From the NCBI GenBank assembly GCA_947303715.1, contig CAMYYY010000008.1, positions 1-64,000 on the forward strand: 64,000 nt of DNA, written 5' to 3'. Origin of the DNA: an uncultured Bacteroidales bacterium (lineage in GTDB: Bacteria > Bacteroidota > Bacteroidia > Bacteroidales > Bacteroidaceae). The notes under the pieces are model-generated. The model searched no databases. It saw only the letters and a list, made by a program, of their open reading frames with translations, and was not told the origin of the DNA. Shown here piece by piece: positions 26,140 to 35,596 of this stretch; position 1 is the first letter of the stretch, and the number at the start of each line of letters is the position of its first letter. The translations under genes and the position numbers were made by a program.

Positions 26140-27504
26140 GTGCTGAAAGAACATAAGGAATTTGACAACGAGTTTATCCGCGAGATAAAGGCGCTCATTG
26201 AGGCTCGCAATGCCGATGAGCTGAAGCTGACGCTGGCCGAAATGCACCCTGCCGACATTGCTGAGTTGGCCGAGGAACTCGATAGCGAGGATGCCCGCTA
26301 TATCTACCATTTGCTGGATAATGAGACCGCTGCAGAAGCGCTCGTCGAGATGGACGAGGAGGAACGAAGCGAACTGCTTGACGACCTGCCCTCGGAGACC
26401 ATCGCCCGCAAGTTCATCGATGCGATGGACACCGACGATGCTGTTGAGATTATCCGTGACCTCGACGAGGAGAAGCAGGAGGAAGTGCTCGCTCATATTG
26501 AGGATATCGAGCAGGCCGGCGATATTGTAGACCTTCTCCAGTACGACGAGAATACCGCCGGCGGTATCATGGGTACAGAAATGGTTATCGTCAACGAAAA
26601 TTGGTCTATGCCCGAATGCTTGCGCGAGATGCGTCAGCAGGCTGAGGATATGGATGACATCTACTACGTGTATGTCGTTGATGACGAGGAACGTTTGCAG
26701 GGCTTCTTCCCGCTGAAGAAAATGATTACCAGCCCCAGCATTTCTAAGGTAAAGCACGTCATGGACAAGGACCTCATTTCGTGTCATGTGGATACGCCGA
26801 TTGACGAAGTCGTGCAGATGATTGAGAAATACAATCTGGTGGCTGTGCCTGTTGTCGATAGCATCGGACGGCTGGTCGGACAAATAACCGTCGATGACGT
26901 CATGGACGAGGTGCGTGAACAGTCGGAGCGCGACTATCAGCTGGCCTCTGGTATTACCGAGGACGTCGAGTCGGCCGATACCGTCTGGAAGCAAACCCGC
27001 GCCCGCATACCTTGGCTGCTTATTGGTATGGTGGGAGGAATAGGCACTTCCATTATTCTTGGCAAGTTCGACCAAATTTTTGTGGCGCATCCTGAGATGG
27101 CGCTCTTCATCCCTCTCATCGGTGGTACGGCTGGTAACGTCGGTACGCAGTCTTCGGCTATCGTTGTGCAGGGCTTGGCGAATAACTCCTTGAAGGTGGG
27201 CAACATGCTGAAGCAAGTGGCTAAAGAGGGGTTGGTGGCTGTCTTTAACGCTATCGTCATCAGTGCTTTAGTCTTTGCCTACAACTATTTCTTCGGCAGT
27301 CAACCCATGCTGGTAACGGGAAGCGTCTCCATCAGCCTTGCGTTGGTCATTCTCGTGGCCTCGCTTTTCGGTACATTCGTACCCATGACCTTCGAGAAAC
27401 TCAAGATAGATCCTGCCATCGCAACTGGCCCCTTTATTTCGGTTACGAATGATATCATCGGTATGCTCATTTACATGGGCGTGACGTTGATGCTCTTGGG
27501 TTGA
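26140..27504 (+). CDS. mgtE: Magnesium transporter MgtE
   Basis: MgtE N domain, two CBS domains, GGIGTSIILGKFD and PLIGGTAGNVGTQSSAIVVQGLA membrane domain; GTG start. Confidence 0.95.
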   Translation: MLKEHKEFDNEFIREIKALIEARNADELKLTLAEMHPADIAELAEELDSEDARYIYHLLDNETAAEALVEMDEEERSELLDDLPSETIARKFIDAMDTDDAVEIIRDLDEEKQEEVLAHIEDIEQAGDIVDLLQYDENTAGGIMGTEMVIVNENWSMPECLREMRQQAEDMDDIYYVYVVDDEERLQGFFPLKKMITSPSISKVKHVMDKDLISCHVDTPIDEVVQMIEKYNLVAVPVVDSIGRLVGQITVDDVMDEVREQSERDYQLASGITEDVESADTVWKQTRARIPWLLIGMVGGIGTSIILGKFDQIFVAHPEMALFIPLIGGTAGNVGTQSSAIVVQGLANNSLKVGNMLKQVAKEGLVAVFNAIVISALVFAYNYFFGSQPMLVTGSVSISLALVILVASLFGTFVPMTFEKLKIDPAIATGPFISVTNDIIGMLIYMGVTLMLLG

Positions 27505-27655
27505 AAAAAGCCTGAATTGGGGTAAAAGGAAGCCCCAAATCCCTTACTTTTGGCGGAAAAACGCAAAAAAACGGCGAAAAAGTTGTATATTTAAAAAATA
27601 ATCCGTTTATTTGCGTGGCGTATTGGTGCGCACCCATTTTAATAGTGTAATTCCT

Positions 27656-29773
27656 ATGGAAGAAGAAATCGTAAAAGGCGAAGAATTTGTCGCTGTTCCT
27701 GAAGAGAAAGAGGCCGTCCAGGCTCCTGCCGAAGTTGTTGATACTCCTGTTGAGGCATCAGCTGAGCCGGTAGAGGCTTCTGTCGAAGAAAATCAAGTCG
27801 TTAATCCTGCTCCTGAAGCTGAAATTCCTGAGCCCGTTGAGGCTCCCGAGCCAACTGAGACTTCTGAGCCTACTGAACCCTCGGAGGTCTCGGAGAGTAC
27901 AGAAACCTTGGAGCCCTCAGAGCCTGTTGTTGAGGCAGAAGAGGAAGCTGAGCCAGCTGCCCTGCTGACTTCGGGTGCCGATGTCATTGCCAAGCTGAAG
28001 TCGCTGCCCAACTTTGGAGTCAGCATAGCGCGTGACGAGCTGGAGCACCTCAAGCAAGCCTTCTATCGCTGGCACAACGCTGCCATCAGCGAAGTGAAGG
28101 ACGCTTTCGTGGCTGCTGGAAACGATGCAGACGCTTTCGTCCCTGCTGATCGTTGTCCTGAATTGGTAGCTGAGGAAGAGGAGTTCAAGGAGGTAATGAC
28201 GGTTATTCGCGAAAAACGTGCTGAGGCACAAAAGGAACTCGACCGCATTCGCGAGCAGAATCTCCTGCGCAAGGAGGCTATTCTCGAACGCCTGAAGACG
28301 ATGATAGATAATGCCGACACGGTGCCCGTGTCCTACGATGATTTCCAGACCATTCAGCAAGAGTGGCGCGAGATTAAGGATGTGCCGCCCGAGAAGGCCT
28401 CTGAACTGTGGAAAACTTACCAATCCTATACGGAGAGGTTCTACGATATCCGCAAGCTGAACAATATGTTCCGCGACTACGACTTCAAGAAGAATCTTGA
28501 GGTCAAGACGCAGCTCTGTGAACAGGCCGAAAAACTGGCTGAGGAGCCGGATGTGGTGGTTGCCTTCCGTCAACTGCAGAAACTCCATCAGGAGTTCCGC
28601 GAGGCTGGCCCCGTTGCCAAGGAACTTCGCGAGGACATCTGGAATCGTTTCAAGGAGGCCTCGACGGTCATCAACCGCCGCCATCAGCAGTACTTCGAAG
28701 AGATTAAGAAGACGGAGAAAGAGAACTTGGAGCAGAAAATCGCCATCTGCGAAATCATGGAGTCCATTGACTACGATGCCCTCAACGGCTATGCTAAGTG
28801 GAACGACAAGACGCAGGAGGTGCTGGCTCTGCAAGGCAAGTGGAAATCACTTGGTTTCGCGCCCAAGAAACAGAACCAAAAGGTCTTTGAGCGCTTCCGC
28901 GCCGCTTGTGATGTCTTCTTCACGAAGAAGGCGGAGTTCTTCAAGAGCACTAAGGAAAGCCTCTCAACTAATCTGGAAAAGAAGATTGCGCTTTGCGAGC
29001 AGGCTGAGACCTTGAAGGACAGCACGGACTGGAAGGCAACGGCCGACAAGCTGGCTGCTTTGCAGAAGGAGTGGCGCTCCATCGGAGCTGTTCCCAAGAA
29101 ACAGTCCGAGGCTGTGTGGAAGCGTTTCATGACTGCATGCGACGCCTTCTTCTCCAACCGCAACAATGCTACCAGTTCCCAGCGTAGCGAGGAGCATAAG
29201 AATCTGACCGCCAAGAAAGACATCGTGGCTTCATTGAAGAGCCTTAGCGACCAATTGGAGCAGGGCGTTCAGGATATGGGCGAAGACTTCAGCGATAAGC
29301 TGCGCGGTCTTGTGGCTGACTGGAATTCCATCGGCCATGTGCCTTTCCGCGACAAGGATAAACTTTACAAACAGTATCGTTCGTTGGTTGACAACCTGTT
29401 CGACAAGCTGCACGTCAGCGAGTCGGCTCGTCGCGTCAGCAGTTTCCGCAAGCGCGTCAGCGAGTCGGGTAATATCGATCGTGAGCGCGAACGCCTCCTG
29501 CAGACCTACGAGCGGGTGAAGAATGAACTCAAAACGTACGAGAACAACTTGGGCTTCCTTTCCGCATCCAGTAAGAGCGGCAACAGCCTGTTGGCCGAGG
29601 TGCAGCGCAAGATGGAAAAACTGCGCGCCGATGCTGACGAGATACTGGAGAAGATTAAGTCGCTGGATAAGCCATCCGAGCCTGAAACGCCTGCGGAGCC
29701 GGAAGCTCCGGAAACTCCAGAGACTCCAGAAACTCCGGAAACTCCGGAAGTTCCAGAAACGACAGAGGCATAA
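27656..29773 (+). CDS. DUF349 domain-containing protein with acidic Pro/Glu-rich N- and C-termini
   Basis: Repeated LQKEWRSIGAVPKKQSEAVWKRF DUF349 motifs; ATG at 27656 preferred over 27611. Confidence 0.88.
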   Translation: MEEEIVKGEEFVAVPEEKEAVQAPAEVVDTPVEASAEPVEASVEENQVVNPAPEAEIPEPVEAPEPTETSEPTEPSEVSESTETLEPSEPVVEAEEEAEPAALLTSGADVIAKLKSLPNFGVSIARDELEHLKQAFYRWHNAAISEVKDAFVAAGNDADAFVPADRCPELVAEEEEFKEVMTVIREKRAEAQKELDRIREQNLLRKEAILERLKTMIDNADTVPVSYDDFQTIQQEWREIKDVPPEKASELWKTYQSYTERFYDIRKLNNMFRDYDFKKNLEVKTQLCEQAEKLAEEPDVVVAFRQLQKLHQEFREAGPVAKELREDIWNRFKEASTVINRRHQQYFEEIKKTEKENLEQKIAICEIMESIDYDALNGYAKWNDKTQEVLALQGKWKSLGFAPKKQNQKVFERFRAACDVFFTKKAEFFKSTKESLSTNLEKKIALCEQAETLKDSTDWKATADKLAALQKEWRSIGAVPKKQSEAVWKRFMTACDAFFSNRNNATSSQRSEEHKNLTAKKDIVASLKSLSDQLEQGVQDMGEDFSDKLRGLVADWNSIGHVPFRDKDKLYKQYRSLVDNLFDKLHVSESARRVSSFRKRVSESGNIDRERERLLQTYERVKNELKTYENNLGFLSASSKSGNSLLAEVQRKMEKLRADADEILEKIKSLDKPSEPETPAEPEAPETPETPETPETPEVPETTEA

Positions 29774-29875
29774 ACCTTATTAAATTTAAAAGACTATACG
29801 ACGAAGAAGAGCTTACTTTTATAATAAACTCAAGAGTATTCATTTAATTATTGTTCAACTTTAAATTCAAAAAAC

Positions 29876-32800
29876 ATGAGAAAAGTATTACGTGTTTCAT
29901 TGCTTTCCTTGTTTGCGATGGCATTCTCGTCGTTGGCATTTGCTGAAGGCCAGGATGTTTCCAACAAAATCTGGAATGGAGACGCTGAAAAGGGCCTCCA
30001 AGGTTGGGAAGTGACCTTCGCAACCGACAACAATGTCGACGGACGTATTTGGAAGACCTCCAATCACACCGAAGGCATCAGCCCTGGCTCGATGGGCTAC
30101 TGGGGCTTCACCAACCATTGCCTTGAAATCTGGGCAGGACAGACTGACGGCGTGGGCAACCCCGTCGGCAAGAACTCCATCACGCAGGTTGTGACCGACC
30201 TGCCCAACGGTACCTACGTATTCGGCGCTTTCACCATTGCTACTATCCAGAGCCATGGCACTTCCGAAAACAAGACAAAGTACATCCCCACGAAAGATGA
30301 TGTGGAAGGTGTCTACATGTTTGCCAACGATGTGAAGCAGACGATTGCCACCAACGACCCCGAGGCTTGCGACAGCCTTCCCGCTGCTCACTCCGTGAAG
30401 CTCAATGTGGCTGCACAGGTGATTGACGGCTCGCTGAAGTTCGGCTTTGGCGCCGAGGAGGGCACGCCGGCATCGTTCATCTGCTTCGACAATGCCACCC
30501 TTTACTTCTTTGGCGACATGGAGCCCGATGCAGCTCTGGCTGAGGCTTACAAGATGGACCTCAAGCGCGCTTGCTCTGCTTCCGACACGCTGAAGATGTA
30601 CCCCATGGCCGTTGCCGTCAAGGCTGAGATGGAGGCCGCTGTCAATGCTGCTGCCGATGCTAGCAGCGTCGATGACTGCATAGCTGCCGAGGAGATTGTC
30701 CGTCTGGCTAACCTCAAGGCTCGCATCTCCATCCACGATTACAACAAGCTGGTCTCTTTGATTGCCAAGGCCAAGGACGTTCTTTCCAAGGAGTGGAGTT
30801 CCTTTATCGAGGAGCAGGTGGAAGAACTGGAGGCTGCCACCGAGAAGGCTGAGGAAGACCTCGCAGCCGGCCTGCTGCAAGGCGATGAACTCAGCGAGTA
30901 TCTGGCTGAGTTCGAGAACACCATCAACAAGGTGGAGATTGACGACCTCTACACTCTCCTCGATGCCCTTGACCAGTTTATCAATGACTACGATGGCATC
31001 AGCGAGTCCGATCCCAACTACTTCTGCGGTGGCTTCCATCCCGGCTTTGGTGAGGAAATCGGTCAGTATCCCTACTCCGAGCAGGAGGCACTTGAAGCTG
31101 TCTTCATGGAGGCTCAGGAACTCCTTTCCTCTATCGAGGACGGTTCTGTACGTGCTACTGAGGGTGTGGCCATGATTGATAAGATTAAGGGCGCTGTGGA
31201 TACCTGTATGGCCAATGCCAATAAGGAGCCCGTCCTGCCGTTCGACGCTATTCTGGTTCCCGACCCCGATGATCCCACAAAGCCTCTGCTTCGTCAGAAT
31301 CAGGGTGGTCTGGCCGATGACGCCGCCATCACCCCGTACAAGTTCTCCAGCCTCCGTGGCGGAGCTGACGACGTGTTCCGTTATGAGTCGCCCGTGTTCG
31401 GCCTGCCCTATGCTGTCGACAAGCTGGTCATCACCGTTACCCACACCATTCTCAGGGACCGTCCCCGCGACGAGGGTTACAACGATGGTCCTTACTTCAA
31501 CCTCACCGAGTTCTACCTCTTCGACGAGAATGGCGAGGAGATTCCCCTCACGGCTGAAGACTTCAGCTCCAACGCAAAAGAGCCCAAAGAGGGTTCCTAC
31601 GCTGGCCTGCTCGATGGCGACACCCAGACCTTCTTCCACTCACGCTGGAGCTCGAAGAACAACGAGACGGGCTATCACACCCTCGAAATCACCATGCCTG
31701 AGGATCTCTACAAGTTCAGCTTCGCTATGGAGGTCATCTTCAACGACACCCGCATCTCCAACATGCCTACTGAAATCGTTGTCTCTGGCATGACGCACAA
31801 CAAGGCCGACCTGTCCGCAGCCATTTCCGATGTCGAAGGTCTTGCCGTCATGGGTTATGTGCAGGGCGACGAGCCTGGCTTCAACAGCGGCGACTTCTCC
31901 AAGATCGCTGCCCTGAAGGAGGCACTCTCATCTGCCAAGTCCGTTCTGAACAACGAGGACGCTACCGACGAAGAGCTGGTAGCCGCTACGGAGGCCCTTG
32001 AACTGGCCGCTGCTGAGGCCGACGGTGTTGAGGGCATGGAGATGAACCTGCCGAAACCCGGCGTGGCTTACAAACTGGCCAATCAGGCTCCGTTTGTCAG
32101 CGGTCAGGGCAAGGTGAAGAACATGACAGTCTTCCAGGATTCCATCCTCTGGTGGGCCGATGCCGACCCGGCAGACGCTTATCAGGACTTCACCTTCGAG
32201 AAGGTTGACGGACCCGATGAGGACGACATCTACTTCAACATCAAGAACGTCAAGACCGGCAAGTACATCGGTCTTTTCACCGAGCAGCCTGGCTACGAAG
32301 GCAGCAACGAAATCATTTGGGGTAACAACTGGCACATCCGCCTCTCCGACACTCCCGCTCCCATCCGCATGCGTTCCCTTGGCTTCGGTCAGGTTCACTT
32401 CTGGTCGGCTAAAGATGTCGATGAGACCTCCTGGCTCGGCATCCACGCCTGCAACCACAACGGCGGTGCTGCTACCACGCGTGCCGGCGACCAGGGTGGT
32501 GGCAAGGGCTTCAGCGATGCCCCCGACGGCTACTCCATCCATGGCGTCTGCGGACCCATCGTCCAGTGGGGTACTGATGCTTATGGCGCTTCCGCATGGT
32601 ACATCCGCCAGCAGGAAGAGCTCCCGCTCGCCATCCTCACCGGCGAAGGCTTCGAGAAGAAACCTCACCACCTCTATCAGCCCGTCGACGTCATGACGCT
32701 TCAGGCCGACAAGGCTTGCGCCTTTGCTAACCTGAAGCTGACCGACATCCTTGGCGAGCCCATCGAGTACACGGCCGAGCAGAGCGATGCCGTCTCCACT

Positions 32801-33727
32801 GTCATCACCTTCGCAAAGCACACCGAGACCTTCTATCTCAGCTTCGATAATGCCGAGGGCGTCGGCACCGTTACGGTTACGGGCGGTATTGCCGAAAAGT
32901 CCGAGCTGGCTAAGCTGCAGGAGGCTTACGATGCCGCTGTCGGCACCGAGTACACTACGGGTAGCGACATCGGTTGCGTAAAGGACCTCACGGCTTACAA
33001 TGCTGCTTTGGCTAAGGCTGAGGAGATTCTGAATGGCGCTGGAGCAAGCGACGATGAAATCAAGGCCGCTCGCGAACAGCTTGAGGCTGCTATCGCCGGT
33101 CTGGAGGTCGTGATGCCTGAGGAGGGTAAGAACTACTTCATCGTCAACGCCTTCCCGACGTTCGAAGAGAACTTCGGCGTGCCTATGGCCATGTTCTCCA
33201 ACCCCGACAACGGTATGCCCGGCTGGACGTACATCTCCATCAACAACCCCAACTACGAGTGGCAGTTCGAGTTCGTCGATGACGAGAAGAAGGACTTCCG
33301 CCTCTTCAACGTTGGCACGCAGGAATACATCAGCGGCAGCACCGGTGGTGACCACGTCATGACCGAGAGCAATGGCGGTAAGTACACCCTTATTGCCCGC
33401 GGCAACCAGAAGTTCAACATCCTCAATACCGACGAGGGTGCCAGCAACGATGGTAGCGCAAGCGGCACGTGGATGATTCATGCCAAGAACCATAATGGTG
33501 GTAGTAACCCCTTCGGCAGCATCTGCATGTGGGGTAACGACAACCCGACCAAGTCCGAGTGGTACATCAAGGAGAGCGGCACCGTCAAGACCTCCATCGA
33601 CGAAATCTCCGTTGAGCCCGAGCGCTTGAACGCTGTCAGCGGCACCTTCGACCTCACCGGCCGTCGCGTTGCTAACCCCGAGAAGGGTCTCTACATCATG
33701 AACGGCAAGAAGGTTCTGGTGAAGTGA
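29876..33727 (+). CDS. Large secreted multidomain protein (FIVAR-like helices, duplicated lectin-like domains, C-terminal sorting motif)
   Basis: Signal peptide; LQEAYDAAVGTEYTTGSDIGCVKDLTAYNAALAKAEEIL; IHACNHNGG / IHAKNHNGG duplicated blocks; C-terminus FDLTGRRVANPEKGLYIMNGKKVLVK. Confidence 0.75.
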   Translation: MRKVLRVSLLSLFAMAFSSLAFAEGQDVSNKIWNGDAEKGLQGWEVTFATDNNVDGRIWKTSNHTEGISPGSMGYWGFTNHCLEIWAGQTDGVGNPVGKNSITQVVTDLPNGTYVFGAFTIATIQSHGTSENKTKYIPTKDDVEGVYMFANDVKQTIATNDPEACDSLPAAHSVKLNVAAQVIDGSLKFGFGAEEGTPASFICFDNATLYFFGDMEPDAALAEAYKMDLKRACSASDTLKMYPMAVAVKAEMEAAVNAAADASSVDDCIAAEEIVRLANLKARISIHDYNKLVSLIAKAKDVLSKEWSSFIEEQVEELEAATEKAEEDLAAGLLQGDELSEYLAEFENTINKVEIDDLYTLLDALDQFINDYDGISESDPNYFCGGFHPGFGEEIGQYPYSEQEALEAVFMEAQELLSSIEDGSVRATEGVAMIDKIKGAVDTCMANANKEPVLPFDAILVPDPDDPTKPLLRQNQGGLADDAAITPYKFSSLRGGADDVFRYESPVFGLPYAVDKLVITVTHTILRDRPRDEGYNDGPYFNLTEFYLFDENGEEIPLTAEDFSSNAKEPKEGSYAGLLDGDTQTFFHSRWSSKNNETGYHTLEITMPEDLYKFSFAMEVIFNDTRISNMPTEIVVSGMTHNKADLSAAISDVEGLAVMGYVQGDEPGFNSGDFSKIAALKEALSSAKSVLNNEDATDEELVAATEALELAAAEADGVEGMEMNLPKPGVAYKLANQAPFVSGQGKVKNMTVFQDSILWWADADPADAYQDFTFEKVDGPDEDDIYFNIKNVKTGKYIGLFTEQPGYEGSNEIIWGNNWHIRLSDTPAPIRMRSLGFGQVHFWSAKDVDETSWLGIHACNHNGGAATTRAGDQGGGKGFSDAPDGYSIHGVCGPIVQWGTDAYGASAWYIRQQEELPLAILTGEGFEKKPHHLYQPVDVMTLQADKACAFANLKLTDILGEPIEYTAEQSDAVSTVITFAKHTETFYLSFDNAEGVGTVTVTGGIAEKSELAKLQEAYDAAVGTEYTTGSDIGCVKDLTAYNAALAKAEEILNGAGASDDEIKAAREQLEAAIAGLEVVMPEEGKNYFIVNAFPTFEENFGVPMAMFSNPDNGMPGWTYISINNPNYEWQFEFVDDEKKDFRLFNVGTQEYISGSTGGDHVMTESNGGKYTLIARGNQKFNILNTDEGASNDGSASGTWMIHAKNHNGGSNPFGSICMWGNDNPTKSEWYIKESGTVKTSIDEISVEPERLNAVSGTFDLTGRRVANPEKGLYIMNGKKVLVK

Positions 33728-33763
33728 GAGAAGAACTGAGCCCCTAATAGGGTGAAATATGAA

Positions 33764-33798
33764 AAGCGGAGGTGCATTGGCGCCTCCGCTTTTTTCTG
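33764..33798 (+). terminator. Rho-independent terminator
   Basis: gcggaggtg-cattgg-cgcctccgcttttttc. Confidence 0.88.
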
Positions 33799-33863
33799 CT
33801 TTGTATTATCCAGTATAATAATCTCTCTCTTCTTGCGTGTGTGATGGAGATGCTTGGGCTGAG

Positions 33864-33926
33864 GATTTATTCGCCTGCTCTGACAAATTATTCGCCTGCG
33901 TTGAGAATTTATTTGCCTGCTTTGTT
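33864..33926. repeat. 21-nt-period tandem array, three units
   Basis: gatttattcgcctgctctgac|aaattattcgcctgcgttgag|aatttatttgcctgctttgtt. Confidence 0.9.
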
Positions 33927-34101
33927 TCAGTTTTTCAGTTTTCAGTTTTCTAGCAAGCTCTGCATTTTTGGTGAATTCAGACTTTATTATATTATTATAA
34001 TATATATATTATATAATAATTCTTATTGTCATTCATTTTTCACCATTTTCTCTATTCCCATGTAATAGCTCATAAAAAACTGAAAACTGAAAAACTGAAA
34101 C
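33924..34101. repeat. Long inverted repeat with short-tandem arms and AT-rich core
   Basis: Arms 33924-33949 (gtttcagtttttcagttttcagtttt) and 34076-34101 are perfect 26-nt reverse complements; core contains ttattatattattataatatatatattatataataatt. Confidence 0.93.
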
Positions 34102-34103
34102 AC

Positions 34104-35441
34104 TCAGCGCGTGATGTAGTTGAGATAGTCGGTGACGGCCTGGAGGCAGACGGGGCAGAAGGGGTAGGCGAGGGTGTTCATGAGGCAATGCTCGTAGGGA
34201 CGCCAGATGCCATGCTCCAGATAGCCGCCGCCCTCGGGAAGGGATTTGCCGTGCAGGGAGTCCTCAGGCAGCGGTTGTTGTGCCCACGGCTTGTGCGAGA
34301 CATCGATTTTTGTAGTCAGATTGGCTTCCCACGGCTCCACGGCTGGGTCGTACTGGTCGGAAGTGGTGTTGCCGATTTCGACATACTCGTCGCCGAGGCC
34401 TAGCATCTGATGCCCGAATTCGTGGACGTGGACGCGGCCTGATGTGCCGTGGGTGTCGTGCCCGGCTCCCACGCCGTAAAAGTTATAGATGCCTCCGCCG
34501 CCATATTTATCGGAATTGGTGAGGATGTAGATATAGTCGTACGGAGCGTGTCCGGCGATGTCGCGGACGGTCTGGAAGTCGTAGGTCATCTGGTAGCGCT
34601 CGGAGTCGAAGGTGAAGTAGTTGGCCTTGACGGCAGTATTGCGCCATTTGCCTACGGCAGGGATGGAGACGCCGCTCTCGGCACTCGGCGCCCAGACGAG
34701 CCGCATGTTGACGCGCTGCTCGTTCGATGTCCACGGCTCGAAGCGGAAGAACTCCGATGCGAAGTACTCGCAGTCACGGACGAACTGCTCGCGCTCGCCC
34801 TCTGTGTAGCCCTCGGGGATGAGGACAATATCCAGACAGGTGTGCGGGTCGCCGACGACGTGGATGTCCTGCGTCTCGTAGATGGGGGAGAAGCCGCGCA
34901 CAAAGTAGTTGCCGGCCTTGATTTCATATTCGAACTTCAGCACCCAGGGCTGCGTGGCATGGAGTTTGCGGACGGCTGGGTCGTGCGGATTGCCGCGTGA
35001 CCAGATCTGGGCGATGGCGTCGTGCTTGGGGTAGGGGAAGACGACGCTCTCCGGCATACCTAGCGAAGTGGTGCGGGCCTCGGGCGTGCATTGCCATTCG
35101 CCCCACAACGTGCAGTAGTGGAACGAGTAGATTTCGCGGCGTGTCTCCTTGTCGAGCAGCACGAAGCGCTGGTTGCCGTAGTTGAACGAATCGCGTAGCG
35201 CGAAGTATGAGCCAGCAAAATAGGGTTCCTCCTTCAGTTCGTCAAAGAAATAAGTCTCCTCCGTAGCGTTGCCGCAATGGTAGAAGTCGAGGCGCATGAT
35301 CTTGTCCTCGAAATAGTCGGCGAAGCAGATGTTTTCATCTGCTTGTTGATTTGTGGGGTTGTTGACTTGTTGACTTCTTGACGTTTGACCACAGGCCGTT
35401 AGGGCGAAAAGAATCGCAAGGGGTAACAATTTTGCTTTCAT
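34104..35441 (-). CDS. M64-family (IgA peptidase-like) metallopeptidase lipoprotein
   Basis: HVHEFGHQMLGLGDEYVE; lipobox LFALTACG at internal Met (35441), preferred over 35516. Confidence 0.87.
   Translation of the reverse strand: MKAKLLPLAILFALTACGQTSRSQQVNNPTNQQADENICFADYFEDKIMRLDFYHCGNATEETYFFDELKEEPYFAGSYFALRDSFNYGNQRFVLLDKETRREIYSFHYCTLWGEWQCTPEARTTSLGMPESVVFPYPKHDAIAQIWSRGNPHDPAVRKLHATQPWVLKFEYEIKAGNYFVRGFSPIYETQDIHVVGDPHTCLDIVLIPEGYTEGEREQFVRDCEYFASEFFRFEPWTSNEQRVNMRLVWAPSAESGVSIPAVGKWRNTAVKANYFTFDSERYQMTYDFQTVRDIAGHAPYDYIYILTNSDKYGGGGIYNFYGVGAGHDTHGTSGRVHVHEFGHQMLGLGDEYVEIGNTTSDQYDPAVEPWEANLTTKIDVSHKPWAQQPLPEDSLHGKSLPEGGGYLEHGIWRPYEHCLMNTLAYPFCPVCLQAVTDYLNYITR
35344..35383 (-). repeat. 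Octamer (AGTCAACA) tandem repeat inside the M64 gene
   Basis: + strand tgttgatt|tgtggggt|tgttgact|tgttgact|tcttgacg; encodes SQQVNNPTNQQ. Confidence 0.88.
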
Positions 35442-35596
35442 ACGGATGATTTTTGGGTGTAAAGATACGAATATATTTAGAAATGATGAAATTAAGTGGG
35501 TGAAAATTTCTAACAAGCGTTAAAATCTGAAAAAAAAGGTGTAACATACGGAAAAAGGTATTATCTTTGCCCGATTTTAGATAAAAAAGATTCTAC

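Noticed and set aside
29897-31639. 580-aa minus-strand ORF opposite the large secreted protein
   Set aside because: Antisense to a confident signal-peptide-bearing gene; composition typical of codon-bias shadow ORFs
33924-34101. Simple rho-independent terminator
   Set aside because: Arms are 126 nt apart and AT-only in part; a proper terminator already exists at 33764-33798
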